From the NCBI GenBank assembly GCA_027038775.1, contig JALWGP010000403.1:1-20673 (forward strand): a stretch of 20,673 nucleotides of DNA, in the 5' to 3' direction. Shown here one piece after another: positions 1 through 7,865 of this stretch. The DNA is from Sedimenticola sp. Lineage in GTDB: Bacteria; Pseudomonadota; Gammaproteobacteria; Chromatiales; Chromatiaceae. The first letter of the stretch is position 1, and each line of letters begins with the position of its first letter. Under the pieces are notes generated by a model, which was not told where the DNA came from, ran no database searches, and was given only the letters and a program-made list of their open reading frames with translations. The position numbers were made by a program, and so were the translations under genes.

Positions 1-30
1 CGCCAGGGTGTTGAACAGGGGGTGGGATCC

Positions 31-945
31 TCACGTCGATCCCTTTTTCCTTTTCGCCCGGGGATGGGCTTGGTCGTAGACCCGGGCCAGGTGCTGGAAG
101 TCGAGGTGGGTGTAAATCTGGGTGGTGCCGATGTCGGCGTGGCCCAGCAGTTCCTGCACGGCGCGCAGGTCGCCGGAGGATTCCAGCAGGTGGCTGGCGA
201 AGGAGTGGCGCAGCAGGTGGGGGTGGAGGCGGCGCGCCGCGCCCTGCCGGCGGGCGTTTAGCTCCAGGCGCTGCTGCACCGTGCGAGGGCTGATGCGGCC
301 GCCCCGGCTGCTGACAAAAAGCGCCTGCTCGTCGGGCCGGGCCAGTGTGTCGCGCACCTCCAGCCAGCGGTCGACCGCCTCCAGTGCCTTGGAGCCCACC
401 GGCAGGCGGCGGGTCTTGGCGCCCTTGCCCGTGACTTCGAGCACGGCGTCGCGGCGGTCGAGGTCCTGCAGGTCGATGGAGACCAGCTCCGCCAGGCGCA
501 GGCCGCAGGAGTAGGTCAGCTCCATCATCGCCAGGTCCCGGATCTCGACAGGGGTTCGCGCCTGCATCGAAAGCAGCCGGTGCATCTGGTCGACGTCCAG
601 GGTGGCCGGGAGCCTGCGATGCACCTTCGGCGTGCGCACGCCCTGTGCCGGGTTCCGCTTTGTCACGCCTTCCCGCAGCAGGTAGCGGTAGAAACTGCGC
701 AGGGCGGAGAGCCGGCGCCGCAGGCTGGTGCTGGAGAGACCGCGCCTGTGTTCGGCGGCGATGTACTGGCGGATCTCGGCCTGCTGGAGCCGTTGCCACG
801 GCACTTCCCGGTGTTTCCGGTTCCAGCGTGAGAAATGGGTGAGATCGCGCCGGTAGGCGTTCAGGGTACGGGGCGAGAGGCGCCGCTCGTGGGCGAGATG
901 CTGGAGGAATCCTTCGACAAGCGGGTCTGCCGGCCCGTCGCTCAT
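31..945 (-). CDS. xerC: Tyrosine site-specific recombinase XerC
   Basis: This is a 304-residue tyrosine recombinase. With XerD it resolves chromosome dimers at dif sites before cell division. The N-terminal SAM-like core-binding domain spans about residues 5-90 and the catalytic domain about 115-290. The full catalytic set is visible: Arg150 in SCGLRLAEL, Lys174 in TGKGAK, His243 and Arg246 in HPHLLRHSF, His269 in LLGHADI, and the nucleophile Tyr278 in QIYTHLD. Spacing and length match E. coli XerC (298 residues). The ATG overlaps the stop of the DUF484 gene by four bases (ATGA), so it is the last visible gene of the lptM-lysA-dapF-DUF484-xerC operon, the usual place for xerC in gammaproteobacteria. 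XerC is preferred over XerD because of this neighbourhood. The 30 bases left of the stop hold nothing I can support. Confidence 0.96.
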   Translation of the reverse strand: MSDGPADPLVEGFLQHLAHERRLSPRTLNAYRRDLTHFSRWNRKHREVPWQRLQQAEIRQYIAAEHRRGLSSTSLRRRLSALRSFYRYLLREGVTKRNPAQGVRTPKVHRRLPATLDVDQMHRLLSMQARTPVEIRDLAMMELTYSCGLRLAELVSIDLQDLDRRDAVLEVTGKGAKTRRLPVGSKALEAVDRWLEVRDTLARPDEQALFVSSRGGRISPRTVQQRLELNARRQGAARRLHPHLLRHSFASHLLESSGDLRAVQELLGHADIGTTQIYTHLDFQHLARVYDQAHPRAKRKKGST

Positions 946-1613
946 CGGTCCTTTCGGTTGCCCACCGCCTGCAGGGTGAGGCTGACCAGTTCGCCCAGGC
1001 GGACGAGGAAATCCACCCCTTTGCCGGCGTGGAAGCGCTCCCGGTCGCGGCTGCCGATGGCCAGCACGCCCGAGAGCTCGCTGGTGCGGATGGGAATGAG
1101 GGCGGCGGAACCATTGTCGCCCGCCTGGTCGCCGAAGAGCACCTTGAGTTTCTCGCCGCTGAGTGGGCCGCAGGTGGGCTTGTCGGTACGCATGAACTTG
1201 CGGAAGATGGCCATGCCCGCCTCGCTCACCCGGGCCTCCTCCAGGTCCTCGGTGGAGAAGAGCTTGAGTTCCACCGCGTCGGCATTGAAGCGCGCGCGCA
1301 GTTCGTCCTGCAGGGTGCTCAGCACCTCTTCCACCGTGGTGGCCTCGATGAGGTTGAGCGTGAGCCGGTGCAGCCGCTGGTTGAGCTGCTCGTTCTCTCG
1401 CGCCACGGCGATCAGCTCCTGCAGCTGCTTCTGGTACCGGGCGGCCTTGTCCTGGAGCATGCGGATCTTGTGCTCGAGCAGGGAGACCGCTTCACCGGTG
1501 CGGTGGGGCACCTCGATGTCCTCGAGCACGTCCTCGTGCCGCAGGAAGAAGTCGGGATGGTCGAGGAGGTAACGGGCGATCGCCTCTTCGTACTCGCTGT
1601 CGATCTCGTTCAT
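942..1613 (-). CDS. DUF484 family protein (GAF-like)
   Basis: This 223-residue soluble protein belongs to the DUF484 family, normally encoded between dapF and xerC (yigA in E. coli). The N-terminal section carries the family-type segment [16 protein letters not shown] near residues 15-30. A charged, coiled-coil-like helix follows at about 45-85, and the rest (about 95-215) resembles a GAF-type fold, with alternating hydrophobic strands such as [19 protein letters not shown]. No catalytic residues are evident and the biochemical role is unknown; a small-ligand sensor or scaffold is only a guess from the GAF likeness. The start codon overlaps the dapF stop (ATGA) and the stop overlaps the xerC start in the same way, suggesting translational coupling. 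Confidence 0.9.
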   Translation of the reverse strand: MNEIDSEYEEAIARYLLDHPDFFLRHEDVLEDIEVPHRTGEAVSLLEHKIRMLQDKAARYQKQLQELIAVARENEQLNQRLHRLTLNLIEATTVEEVLSTLQDELRARFNADAVELKLFSTEDLEEARVSEAGMAIFRKFMRTDKPTCGPLSGEKLKVLFGDQAGDNGSAALIPIRTSELSGVLAIGSRDRERFHAGKGVDFLVRLGELVSLTLQAVGNRKDR

Positions 1614-2437
1614 AGCTCAATCACGCCTTCGAATACCCGGGTCGCCGGCCCCGCCATCCACACGGGTTCCGATCCGCCTTTCCAGCTTACCACAAGATCT
1701 CCGCCCGGGAGGTGCACCTTCACCTGCTCGTCGAGCAGCCCCCGCAGCCGCCCGGCGACCACCGCGGCGCAGGCGCCGGTGCCGCAGGCCAGGGTCTCCC
1801 CCACGCCCCGCTCCCAGACCCTGAGGTCGGCCTCCCGGGGATTGCGGATGGCCATGAACCCCACGTTCACCTTTTCGGGGAAACGCTCGTGGGTTTCGAT
1901 CAGGGGGCCCAGGGTGTCGACGGGGGCCATGGAGACGTTGTCCACCAGGATTACTGCATGCGGGTTCCCCATCGAGACGGCGCTGATGGGGATCAGCTGC
2001 TTCTCGACCTGCAGGCTGTAGGTGGAGCTGGTGCGCGTGGCACGGAAAGGGATCTGCTCGGGCTCGAGGATGGGGGCGCCCATGTTGACGATCACCTGGT
2101 CGTCCTTGAGAAAGAGACGGATGGGCCCCTTGAGGGTGCCCACGTCGATGACGTCCTTCTCCGTCAGCCCCTTGTCCCGTACGAAGCGGGCGAAGCAGCG
2201 GGCGCCGTTGCCGCACTGCTCCACTTCGCTGCCGTCGGCGTTGAAGATGCGGTAGTAGAAGTCGGTGTTCTCGTCGCGCGGGGGCTCCACCAGGAGGATC
2301 TGGTCGCAGCCCACGCCGAATCGCCGGTCGGCGAGGAAGCGGATCTGCTCTTCGCTCAGCTCCACCGCCTGGTTGATGGCGTCGAAGACCACGAAGTCGT
2401 TGCCGAGTCCCTGCATCTTGGTGAATTGCAGTTTCAT
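1610..2437 (-). CDS. dapF: Diaminopimelate epimerase
   Basis: DapF interconverts LL- and meso-diaminopimelate, the penultimate step of lysine synthesis and the source of meso-DAP for peptidoglycan. It is a cofactor-free two-base enzyme. Both catalytic cysteines are present: Cys75 in the block [11 protein letters not shown] and Cys218 in the block [11 protein letters not shown]. The N-terminal signature [17 protein letters not shown] begins at the ATG at 2435-2437, giving 275 residues against 274 in E. coli. An in-frame start eight codons upstream (2461) exists, but it would lie inside lysA. The chosen ATG overlaps the lysA stop as ATGA and gives the family length. The gene sits directly downstream of lysA, whose product consumes meso-DAP. 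Confidence 0.97.
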   Translation of the reverse strand: MKLQFTKMQGLGNDFVVFDAINQAVELSEEQIRFLADRRFGVGCDQILLVEPPRDENTDFYYRIFNADGSEVEQCGNGARCFARFVRDKGLTEKDVIDVGTLKGPIRLFLKDDQVIVNMGAPILEPEQIPFRATRTSSTYSLQVEKQLIPISAVSMGNPHAVILVDNVSMAPVDTLGPLIETHERFPEKVNVGFMAIRNPREADLRVWERGVGETLACGTGACAAVVAGRLRGLLDEQVKVHLPGGDLVVSWKGGSEPVWMAGPATRVFEGVIEL

Positions 2438-3681
2438 GGGATCAGATGTTCTCCGTGCCACAGGTCTTCCAGCCGTTCCCGTTCACGCACCAGGTGGGCC
2501 CGGTCGCCATCCACCATCACCTCGGCGGGGCGGGGCCGGCTGTTGTAGTTGGAGGCCATGGTAAAGCCGTAGGCGCCGGCGGAGCGCACCGCCAGCAGGT
2601 CGCCGGGGCTCAGGCGCATCCGGCGCTCCTTGCCCAGGAAATCGCCCGTCTCGCAGACCGGGCCCACGAGATCGTAGGTGCCTTCCCGCCCACCCTCGTC
2701 GAGGGAGACGGGGACGATCTCCTGCCAGCTGCCGTAGAGGGCGGGGCGCAGCAGGTCGTTCATGGCGGCGTCGATGATGGCGAAGTCCTTCGCTTCGGTG
2801 GGCTTGAGGTACTCCACGCGCGTCAGCAGCACGCCGGCGTTGGCGGCGATGGCGCGGCCCGGCTCCACGAAGATCTCGAAGCTCCGCCCCTGCAGCCGCC
2901 TGGAGACGGCCTCGGCGTATTCCGCCGGCGTGGGCGGGTTCTCGTCGTGGTAGCGAACGCCCAGGCCGCCGCCCAGGTCGAGGTGGTCGATGGCGATGCC
3001 CTCTTCCTCGAGACGGTCCACCAGCGCCAGCACCCGCTCCAGGGCGTCGAGGAAGGGGACCAGCTCCACCAGCTGGGAGCCGATGTGGCAGTCCACGCCG
3101 GAGATGCGCAGGCCGGGCAGTTCGATGGCCCTGCGGTAGAGACGCAGCGCCTCCTCCATGGGCACGCCGAACTTGTTCTCCTTCAGGCCGGTAGAGATGT
3201 AGGGGTGGGTGCGGGCGTCCACGTCGGGGTTGACGCGTAGGGCCACGGGCGCCACCACCCCCTGCGCGCTGGCCACCTCGGAGAGGCGCTCCAGCTCGGC
3301 CTCGGACTCCACGTTGAAGCAGCGGATGCCCAGTTCCAGCGCCCGCTCCATCTCGTCCACCCGCTTGCCCACGCCGGAGAAGACGGTGCGGTCGGGCCGG
3401 CCGCCGGCCTTGACCACCCGCTCCAGCTCGCCCACCGAGACGATGTCGAAGCCGGATCCGAGTCGGGCGAGGAGGTCGAGCACGGCCAGGTTGGAGTTGG
3501 CCTTCACCGCGTAGCAGACCAGGTGCGGCCGGTCGCCGAAGGCTTCGTCGAAGGCGCGCCAGTGGCGCTCCAGGGTGGCGCGGGAGTAGACGTAGCAGGG
3601 CGTGCCCCAGCGTCGCGCGATTTCGTCGAGCGGAACCTCCTCGGCGTGGAGCAGCTTTTCCCGGTACCGGAAGTGATCCAT
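2434..3681 (-). CDS. lysA: Diaminopimelate decarboxylase
   Basis: This 415-residue PLP enzyme (alanine racemase-like fold type III) decarboxylates meso-diaminopimelate to L-lysine. The PLP-binding lysine is Lys60 in CYAVKANSN. Other family blocks are the HIGSQ motif, the glycine-rich phosphate-binding [14 protein letters not shown], and the C-terminal active-site segment [12 protein letters not shown] with the substrate-binding cysteine. Length is close to other bacterial LysA proteins (about 415-420). The ATG at 3679-3681 lies three bases beyond the lptM stop and the 3' end overlaps dapF, so it belongs to the minus-strand lptM-lysA-dapF-DUF484-xerC operon. This order is typical of Pseudomonas-like genomes; in E. 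coli lysA is elsewhere. Confidence 0.97.
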   Translation of the reverse strand: MDHFRYREKLLHAEEVPLDEIARRWGTPCYVYSRATLERHWRAFDEAFGDRPHLVCYAVKANSNLAVLDLLARLGSGFDIVSVGELERVVKAGGRPDRTVFSGVGKRVDEMERALELGIRCFNVESEAELERLSEVASAQGVVAPVALRVNPDVDARTHPYISTGLKENKFGVPMEEALRLYRRAIELPGLRISGVDCHIGSQLVELVPFLDALERVLALVDRLEEEGIAIDHLDLGGGLGVRYHDENPPTPAEYAEAVSRRLQGRSFEIFVEPGRAIAANAGVLLTRVEYLKPTEAKDFAIIDAAMNDLLRPALYGSWQEIVPVSLDEGGREGTYDLVGPVCETGDFLGKERRMRLSPGDLLAVRSAGAYGFTMASNYNSRPRPAEVMVDGDRAHLVRERERLEDLWHGEHLIP

Positions 3682-3684
3682 GGC

Positions 3685-3795
3685 CTACTCCTGCTGCTGC
3701 TCCGGTGGCGGCATGTAGAGCGGCCCCTTGTTGCCGCAGCCACCCAGCGGCGACAGCAGGGCGAACAGGAGGAGGAACAGCAGGAAACGGGACAT
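3685..3795 (-). CDS. lptM: Small LPS-assembly lipoprotein LptM (YifL/LppL-like)
   Basis: A 36-residue lipoprotein precursor. A short basic start (MSRF) is followed by a leucine-rich hydrophobic segment and a lipobox ending in LGGC, with the lipidated cysteine at residue 20. The mature peptide begins CGNKGPLYMPPP, the near-invariant signature of the LptM/YifL/LppL family (CGxKGPLYxP). In E. coli LptM binds the LptD-LptE translocon and helps its disulphide maturation. The gene stands just upstream of lysA, separated by three bases, as lppL does in Pseudomonas. It is the first gene of the operon and is preceded by a 69-base divergent intergenic region. The Shine-Dalgarno sequence is weak (CGAG next to the ATG). 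Confidence 0.9.
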   Translation of the reverse strand: MSRFLLFLLLFALLSPLGGCGNKGPLYMPPPEQQQE

Positions 3796-3824
3796 CTCGA
3801 CGACTGTATCGCGGTTTTCAAAGC

Positions 3825-3837
3825 CGCTAGTATAGCG
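3825..3837. promoter_or_regulatory. Possible divergent promoter with small dyad between lptM and the esterase gene
   Basis: The 69 bases between the divergent lptM and esterase genes contain a 13-base dyad (CGCTA, three-base centre, TAGCG). On the minus strand it contains TATACT (3834-3829), a good -10 hexamer that would place the lptM start about 27 bases downstream. I see no convincing -35 hexamer at 16-18 bases on either strand. The -10 match and the dyad are seen in the sequence; promoter function is inferred and weakly supported. Confidence 0.3.
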
Positions 3838-3864
3838 TCTTTGCATCCCTCGGTCGGAAAGGTC

Positions 3865-4530
3865 ATGGAGTATTTACCCCCCCTGGTCGTCGATCCCCCG
3901 GGCGAAGTGCGTCACTCGATCGTCTGGCTGCATGGCCTGGGCGCGGACGGCAGCGACTTTCTGCCGGTTGCCGACACCCTGCGCCTGCCGCCGGAGCTGG
4001 GGGTGCGCTTCGTCCTTCCCCATGCGCCCCGGATACCGGTGACGGTGAACGGCGGCCTGGTGATGCCGGCCTGGTACGACATCCACTCCCTGGAGCCGGG
4101 TGCGCCGGTGGACCTGGAAGGGATCCGGCGCTCGGCGGTCTACGTGCAGTCCCTGGTGCGGCAGGAACACGAACGGGGCGTGGAGCCGGGCCGGGTGGTG
4201 CTGGCCGGCTTCTCCCAGGGGGGGCTGGTGGTGCTGGCGGCCGCGCTCGACAGCCCGGATCCGCTGGCGGGAGTGATGGCGCTCTCCACCTACCTGCCGC
4301 AGGCGGTGATGCCGGAGGAGGCGCTGCCGCGCTCCATCTTCCAGGCCCATGGCCGTCTCGACGACGTGGTTCCCTTCGACTCGGGCCTGGCTGCATGCGA
4401 GCGGCTGCGGGCCCAGGGTCACGAGGTGGAATGGCACGAGTACGACATGGCCCACTCGGTCTGCGCCGAGGAGGTGGCCGACATCCGGGAGTGGCTGCTG
4501 CGGCGGTGGGGAAGCCCCGGAGATTCCTGA
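3865..4530 (+). CDS. Carboxylesterase/lysophospholipase of the alpha/beta-hydrolase fold
   Basis: This 221-residue protein belongs to the carboxylesterase II / acyl-protein thioesterase-like family (phospholipase/carboxylesterase). The oxyanion-hole segment is WLHGLGADGSD (residues 21-31). The nucleophile elbow GFSQGG places Ser117, the acid is Asp166 in HGRLDDVVP, and the base is His197 in MAHSVC, giving the full Ser-Asp-His triad in the expected order. There is no signal peptide, so it is probably cytoplasmic. Such enzymes hydrolyse short-chain esters, and the physiological substrate cannot be told. The ATG at 3865 follows GGAAAGG and gives the family length; the frame stays open upstream but into the divergent lptM gene. 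It is transcribed alone, divergent from lptM and convergent with the MazG-like gene 29 bases downstream. Confidence 0.93.
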   Translation: MEYLPPLVVDPPGEVRHSIVWLHGLGADGSDFLPVADTLRLPPELGVRFVLPHAPRIPVTVNGGLVMPAWYDIHSLEPGAPVDLEGIRRSAVYVQSLVRQEHERGVEPGRVVLAGFSQGGLVVLAAALDSPDPLAGVMALSTYLPQAVMPEEALPRSIFQAHGRLDDVVPFDSGLAACERLRAQGHEVEWHEYDMAHSVCAEEVADIREWLLRRWGSPGDS

Positions 4531-4560
4531 TCCTGAAGTTCGGCCCGGGGGCGGGGCTTC
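4511..4560. repeat. Inverted repeat at convergent gene ends
   Basis: Perfect 9-base arms, GAAGCCCCG (4511-4519) and CGGGGCTTC (4552-4560), are separated by 32 bases. They lie between and partly inside the convergent 3' ends of the esterase and MazG-like genes. The position would suit a bidirectional transcription end, but the loop is long and there is no T-run on either side. A terminator call is therefore weak. Confidence 0.3.
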
Positions 4561-4913
4561 TACGGGTATTCCTCGGCGCGTCGCGCGTCGCCTTTCACCT
4601 TCTCCGCCGGGTAGCGTTTCTCGTTGATGGCGATCTTGCGCCAGGCGGCGTCCAGGAGGTCGATCTCCAGGCGCTGGCTCAGGCGCACCAGGTAGATGAG
4701 CAGGTCGGCCAGCTCCATGGCCACCTCGTCCTTCCGGTCGGCGGAGAGGTTCTCGCTCTGCTCCTCGGTGAGCCACTGGAAGTGCTCCAGCAGCTCGCCC
4801 GCCTCGCCCGCCAGGGCCATGGCCAGGTTCTTGGGGGAGTGGAACTGTTCCCAGTCCCGCTCCCGGGCGAAGCGCAGCAGGCGCTCGTTGAGTTGGTCGA
4901 TGGAGTCGCTCAT
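4560..4913 (-). CDS. MazG-like nucleotide pyrophosphohydrolase
   Basis: A 117-residue all-alpha NTP pyrophosphatase of the MazG/RS21-C6 (dCTPase-like) superfamily, which cleaves (d)NTPs to the monophosphate and pyrophosphate as house-cleaning. The metal-binding signature is complete: E37xxE40 in AGEAGELLEHFQW and E67xxD70 in EVAMELADLLIYL. The conserved N-terminal segment WEQFHSPKNLA, typical of single-domain members, is also present. Substrate preference cannot be read from the sequence. AAGGGA lies eight bases before the ATG. The gene follows tonB by 41 bases on the same strand and may be co-transcribed with gshB-apbE-tonB. A TATAGT hexamer in that gap could also give it its own promoter, without a clear -35. 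Confidence 0.9.
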   Translation of the reverse strand: MSDSIDQLNERLLRFARERDWEQFHSPKNLAMALAGEAGELLEHFQWLTEEQSENLSADRKDEVAMELADLLIYLVRLSQRLEIDLLDAAWRKIAINEKRYPAEKVKGDARRAEEYP

Positions 4914-4954
4914 GGGGGGATCCCTTGGATGGCCAGGTGCCGACTATAGCGGGT

Positions 4955-5839
4955 TCACTTCGAGGAGAACAGCCGGTTGCTGCTCAGGAACTGCCAGGTG
5001 CGGGTGATGTCGAGGATGTCCACTTCCTTGCGGATCTCCTCGGGGAAGGGGGCGAAGGGGGCGGCGAGGCGGACGATGCGCACCGCGGCATCGTCGAGGA
5101 TCTTGTGCCCCGAGGAGCGCAGCACGCGGATCTCGGCCACGGTGCCGTCGGCGCGCACCGCGACGTGCAGCAGCAGGTCGCCGTAGAGCTTCTTGCGGCG
5201 GGCGGCGTCGGGGTAGTTGAGGTTGCCCACCCGCTCCACCTTCCTGCGCCAGGCTTCCAGGTAGGCGGCGTAGCGGTACTCCTGGGTGCTGGCGTTGATG
5301 GCCTTGCGCCTCGGCTTCTGCGATGCGTACCTGCTGTTGCGGTCCAGCTCGGCGGTGAGGCGGGCGATCTCCTGGCGGGTGCTGGAGAGGAGCTGCGCCA
5401 TGTCCGGGCGGGGCCTGGCTTGCACCGGTGCCTTCCTGGCCGGCTGTACCTTGTGCGGTGCCGGCTTGGGTCGGGTGACCGCCTTCGGGGCCTGCTTGCG
5501 GTCGGGCGCCGTCGTGCCGCTGCGCGCCCGTTCCACGGTGGCGCGCGGATTCTTCCGGATGGCGGGACGGTCGGGCACCGCCGGGGGACGGCTGCGTCCC
5601 TTTTTCTCGGTGCCGCCCTCCTGGCTGGTGTTGGAGAGGAAATCGGCCTGCTCCGGCTTTTCCGTGCGCTTCTTTGGCGGTACCAGGATGACGTCCAGGC
5701 TGCGCTGTGCCCTGGGCTGCGGCGGCGGAGGGAGCTTGAAGCCGAGCCCGAGAATCAACAGGCCGTGTGCCAGCGCCGCGATCACCAGCATGGTGACCAG
5801 GCGGGCATTCTCCTCGGGATGTCGATGCAGGATGCTCAC
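4955..5839 (-). CDS. TonB-like energy-transducing protein
   Basis: A 294-residue inner-membrane protein. It has one N-terminal transmembrane anchor (about residues 13-35), a proline- and basic-rich periplasm-spanning linker (about 36-145, with repeated P/K/R segments), and a short charged helical region. A C-terminal TonB domain (about 195-288) contains NYPDAARRKKLYGDLLLHV and VRADGTVAEIRVLRSSG, which match the TonB_C pattern. TonB transmits proton-motive force from ExbB-ExbD to outer-membrane receptors, but no exbB, exbD or receptor gene is nearby. In P. aeruginosa the tonB3 gene lies next to gshB and pilG and is needed for normal twitching; this protein is in the same place. The GTG start at 5837-5839 overlaps the apbE stop (GTGA), which supports that start. 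Confidence 0.9.
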   Translation of the reverse strand: MSILHRHPEENARLVTMLVIAALAHGLLILGLGFKLPPPPQPRAQRSLDVILVPPKKRTEKPEQADFLSNTSQEGGTEKKGRSRPPAVPDRPAIRKNPRATVERARSGTTAPDRKQAPKAVTRPKPAPHKVQPARKAPVQARPRPDMAQLLSSTRQEIARLTAELDRNSRYASQKPRRKAINASTQEYRYAAYLEAWRRKVERVGNLNYPDAARRKKLYGDLLLHVAVRADGTVAEIRVLRSSGHKILDDAAVRIVRLAAPFAPFPEEIRKEVDILDITRTWQFLSSNRLFSSK

Positions 5840-6903
5840 GGCAGTCGGTCGTCGCTTCTCTCTTCCACCAGCGGAGGGCTCAGCCGGATGGTCTGCTTCC
5901 TGGGTTCCAGCAATTGGACCCGCCTGGCCATGGCGGGGTTCATGTGGATGACGTTTTCACTGTCCACCAGCAGCACGTAGCGGATGCCCATCTGCCTGGC
6001 GATGCGGTGCCACGCCTTCGGCCCCGCCACGAAGAGCGCCGTGGCGGCGGCGTCGGCCTCGGTGGCGTTGTCGTGGATCACGGTGACCGAACGGGTGCCC
6101 TGCGCCGGGTGGCCGGTGCGGGGGTCGATGATGTGGTGGTAGCGCCTGCCACGCCACAGGCAGTACCGCTCGTAATCGCCCGAGGTGAAGACGCTCTCGT
6201 CACCCGCGATGTTGACGAAGCCGAGGGTGCCGGAACCGGAGGGGCTGCGGATGGCGATGCGCCAGGGGTGCCCGCCGCGCGAACCGATGGCGCGCAGGTC
6301 TCCCCCGCTGTTGACGATGGCGTTCTCGATGCCCAGCTCGCGCAGGTGTTCGATCGCCAGGTCGATGCCGTAGCCCTTGCCGATGGCGCCGAAGTCGAGC
6401 TTCACCGCGGGGTTCCGGGAATGGACGAAGATGCCGTCGATCTCGATGTCGGCCATGGTGGGGTTGGCCTTCACCAGTTTCTCGATCTCGGTTTCGTCCG
6501 GCAGTCCGTCGCACTCCAGCTGGTCCCGGTGGAATCCCCAGAGCCCGATGAGGTGCCCGATGGCGGGGTTGAACAGGTCGTCGCTGCGTGCCGCCAGTTC
6601 CTTCGACCGCTTGATCAGGCCGAGCACCGACGGGGGGGCTGCGAAGCGGACACCCTCCGCCAGGAGCCGGTTGGTGCGTCCCAGGGGGCCCGGATCCCAG
6701 GCGTGCCACGCCTTGTGCATGGCGGCGAAGTCCTCCTCCAGCGCGGCCACCGCCGCTTCCGCCTGCTGGTGGGTGACGCCGACGATGCTGATGTCGTTGA
6801 CGGTGCCGAAGGCGAGGAAGCGGCTGTTGAACACCGGCTCCGTGCGGTTGCAGCCGCCGATCAGCAGGAGCAGCGCGAGGAGTGGCAGCAGGGCTCTGTT
6901 CAT
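5836..6903 (-). CDS. apbE: FAD:protein FMN transferase, ApbE family lipoprotein
   Basis: A 355-residue ApbE-type enzyme that transfers FMN from FAD to a Thr/Ser side chain of target flavoproteins (for example NqrC or RnfG) in the periplasm, Mg2+-dependent. The N-terminus is a lipoprotein signal with a lipobox ending IGGC at Cys18. Family blocks are FNPAIGHLIGLWGF (111-124), KLDFGAIGKGYGID (168-181), VNSGGDLRAIG (197-207), YHHIIDPRTGHP (255-266) and ADAAATALFV (283-292), in the usual order and complete. The ATG at 6901-6903 overlaps the gshB stop (ATGA). Frames open further upstream would run into gshB and lack the signal peptide. No recognisable flavoprotein acceptor is encoded in the window, so its targets lie elsewhere. 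Confidence 0.93.
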   Translation of the reverse strand: MNRALLPLLALLLLIGGCNRTEPVFNSRFLAFGTVNDISIVGVTHQQAEAAVAALEEDFAAMHKAWHAWDPGPLGRTNRLLAEGVRFAAPPSVLGLIKRSKELAARSDDLFNPAIGHLIGLWGFHRDQLECDGLPDETEIEKLVKANPTMADIEIDGIFVHSRNPAVKLDFGAIGKGYGIDLAIEHLRELGIENAIVNSGGDLRAIGSRGGHPWRIAIRSPSGSGTLGFVNIAGDESVFTSGDYERYCLWRGRRYHHIIDPRTGHPAQGTRSVTVIHDNATEADAAATALFVAGPKAWHRIARQMGIRYVLLVDSENVIHMNPAMARRVQLLEPRKQTIRLSPPLVEERSDDRLP

Positions 6904-7850
6904 CCGGAGATCTTCCGTTCGATGCGGTCCATCAGCATGCCGCTGATGTTGAGGTCGTAGAGGCGGTCCAGTTCGCGGATGCAGGTGGGGCTGGTGACGT
7001 TGATCTCGGTGAGATAGTCGCCGATCACGTCGAGCCCGGCGAAGAGTATACCCGCCTCGCGCAGGCGCGGTGCCACCTGCTTCACGATCCAACGATCCCT
7101 CTCCGACAGCGGGACCCCCCGGGCGGTTCCGCCCGCGGCCAGGTTGCCCCGCGTTTCCCCGGCCTGCGGGATGCGCGCCAGGGCCCAGGGCACGGGTTCG
7201 CCGTCGACCACCAGAATCCGCTTGTCCCCGTCACGGATCTCGGGAATGAAGCGTTGCGCCATGATGTAGCGTGACTGGCGGGCCGTCATGGTCTCCAGGA
7301 TCACGCTGGTGTTGGGGTCTCCCTGCCGCAGCCGGAAGATGGACTCCCCTCCCATGCCCCCCAGGGGCTTGAGGATGACATCGCGGTGCCGATGGAGGAA
7401 CTCCAGGAGGTCGGTATGCCGCCGGGTGACCAGCGTGGGCGGGGTGCACTGGGGGAACCAGGCCGTGTAGAGCTTCTCGTTGGCGTCGCGCAGGGCACGG
7501 GGGTGGTTCACCACCAGGGTGCCGCGGGCCGCGGCCTGCTCCAGCAGGTAGGTGGCGTAGATGTACTCCATGTCGAAGGGGGGATCCTTGCGCATGAGGA
7601 TGACGTCCAGGGCCTCCAGGGGACGGGTGACTTCCGCGTCCAGGGTGAACCAGTCGTCGGGGTCGTCGCGCACCTCCAGCGGCCGCATGTGGCCCACGGC
7701 CTCCCCGTCGTGCAACGAGAGGCCGTCCATCTCCATGTAGTGGATCCGCCAGCCGCGCCGCTGCGCCTCGAGCAGCATGGCGAAGCTGCTGTCCTTGCGC
7801 ACAGTTATGGATTCTATGGGATCCATCACAATTCCCAGGCTCGGTGTCAT
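6900..7850 (-). CDS. gshB: Glutathione synthetase
   Basis: A 316-residue ATP-grasp ligase joining gamma-glutamylcysteine and glycine to make glutathione in the cytosol; E. coli GshB has nearly the same length. Seen motifs are the N-terminal MDPIESI (9-15), the glycine-rich ATP lid KPLGGMGGESIFRL (161-174), RGNLAAGG (234-241), and the Mg/ATP-binding INVTSPTCIREL (283-294). The ATG at 7848-7850 is favoured because the protein then begins with the standard GshB strand and GGAAGG lies upstream. An in-frame start 19 codons earlier would add an unrelated basic tail. It is the first gene of the minus-strand gshB-apbE-tonB(-mazG) unit and is divergent from the pil-chp cluster. Confidence 0.96.
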   Translation of the reverse strand: MTPSLGIVMDPIESITVRKDSSFAMLLEAQRRGWRIHYMEMDGLSLHDGEAVGHMRPLEVRDDPDDWFTLDAEVTRPLEALDVILMRKDPPFDMEYIYATYLLEQAAARGTLVVNHPRALRDANEKLYTAWFPQCTPPTLVTRRHTDLLEFLHRHRDVILKPLGGMGGESIFRLRQGDPNTSVILETMTARQSRYIMAQRFIPEIRDGDKRILVVDGEPVPWALARIPQAGETRGNLAAGGTARGVPLSERDRWIVKQVAPRLREAGILFAGLDVIGDYLTEINVTSPTCIRELDRLYDLNISGMLMDRIERKISG

Positions 7851-7865
7851 GGTATGTTTGCCTTC

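Noticed and set aside
1..30. A gene continuing downstream of xerC on the minus strand
   Set aside because: A GTG overlapping the xerC stop opens a frame, but ten codons with no recognisable start are too little to support a gene.
31..945. xerC as an integrase marking a mobile element or integron
   Set aside because: It sits in the conserved dapF-DUF484-xerC housekeeping operon with XerC length and residues. There are no attachment repeats, tRNA or cargo genes.
3523..3864. A 114-residue upstream extension of the esterase frame
   Set aside because: It runs antisense to lysA and lptM and has no family similarity. The ATG at 3865 has a ribosome-binding site and gives the family length.
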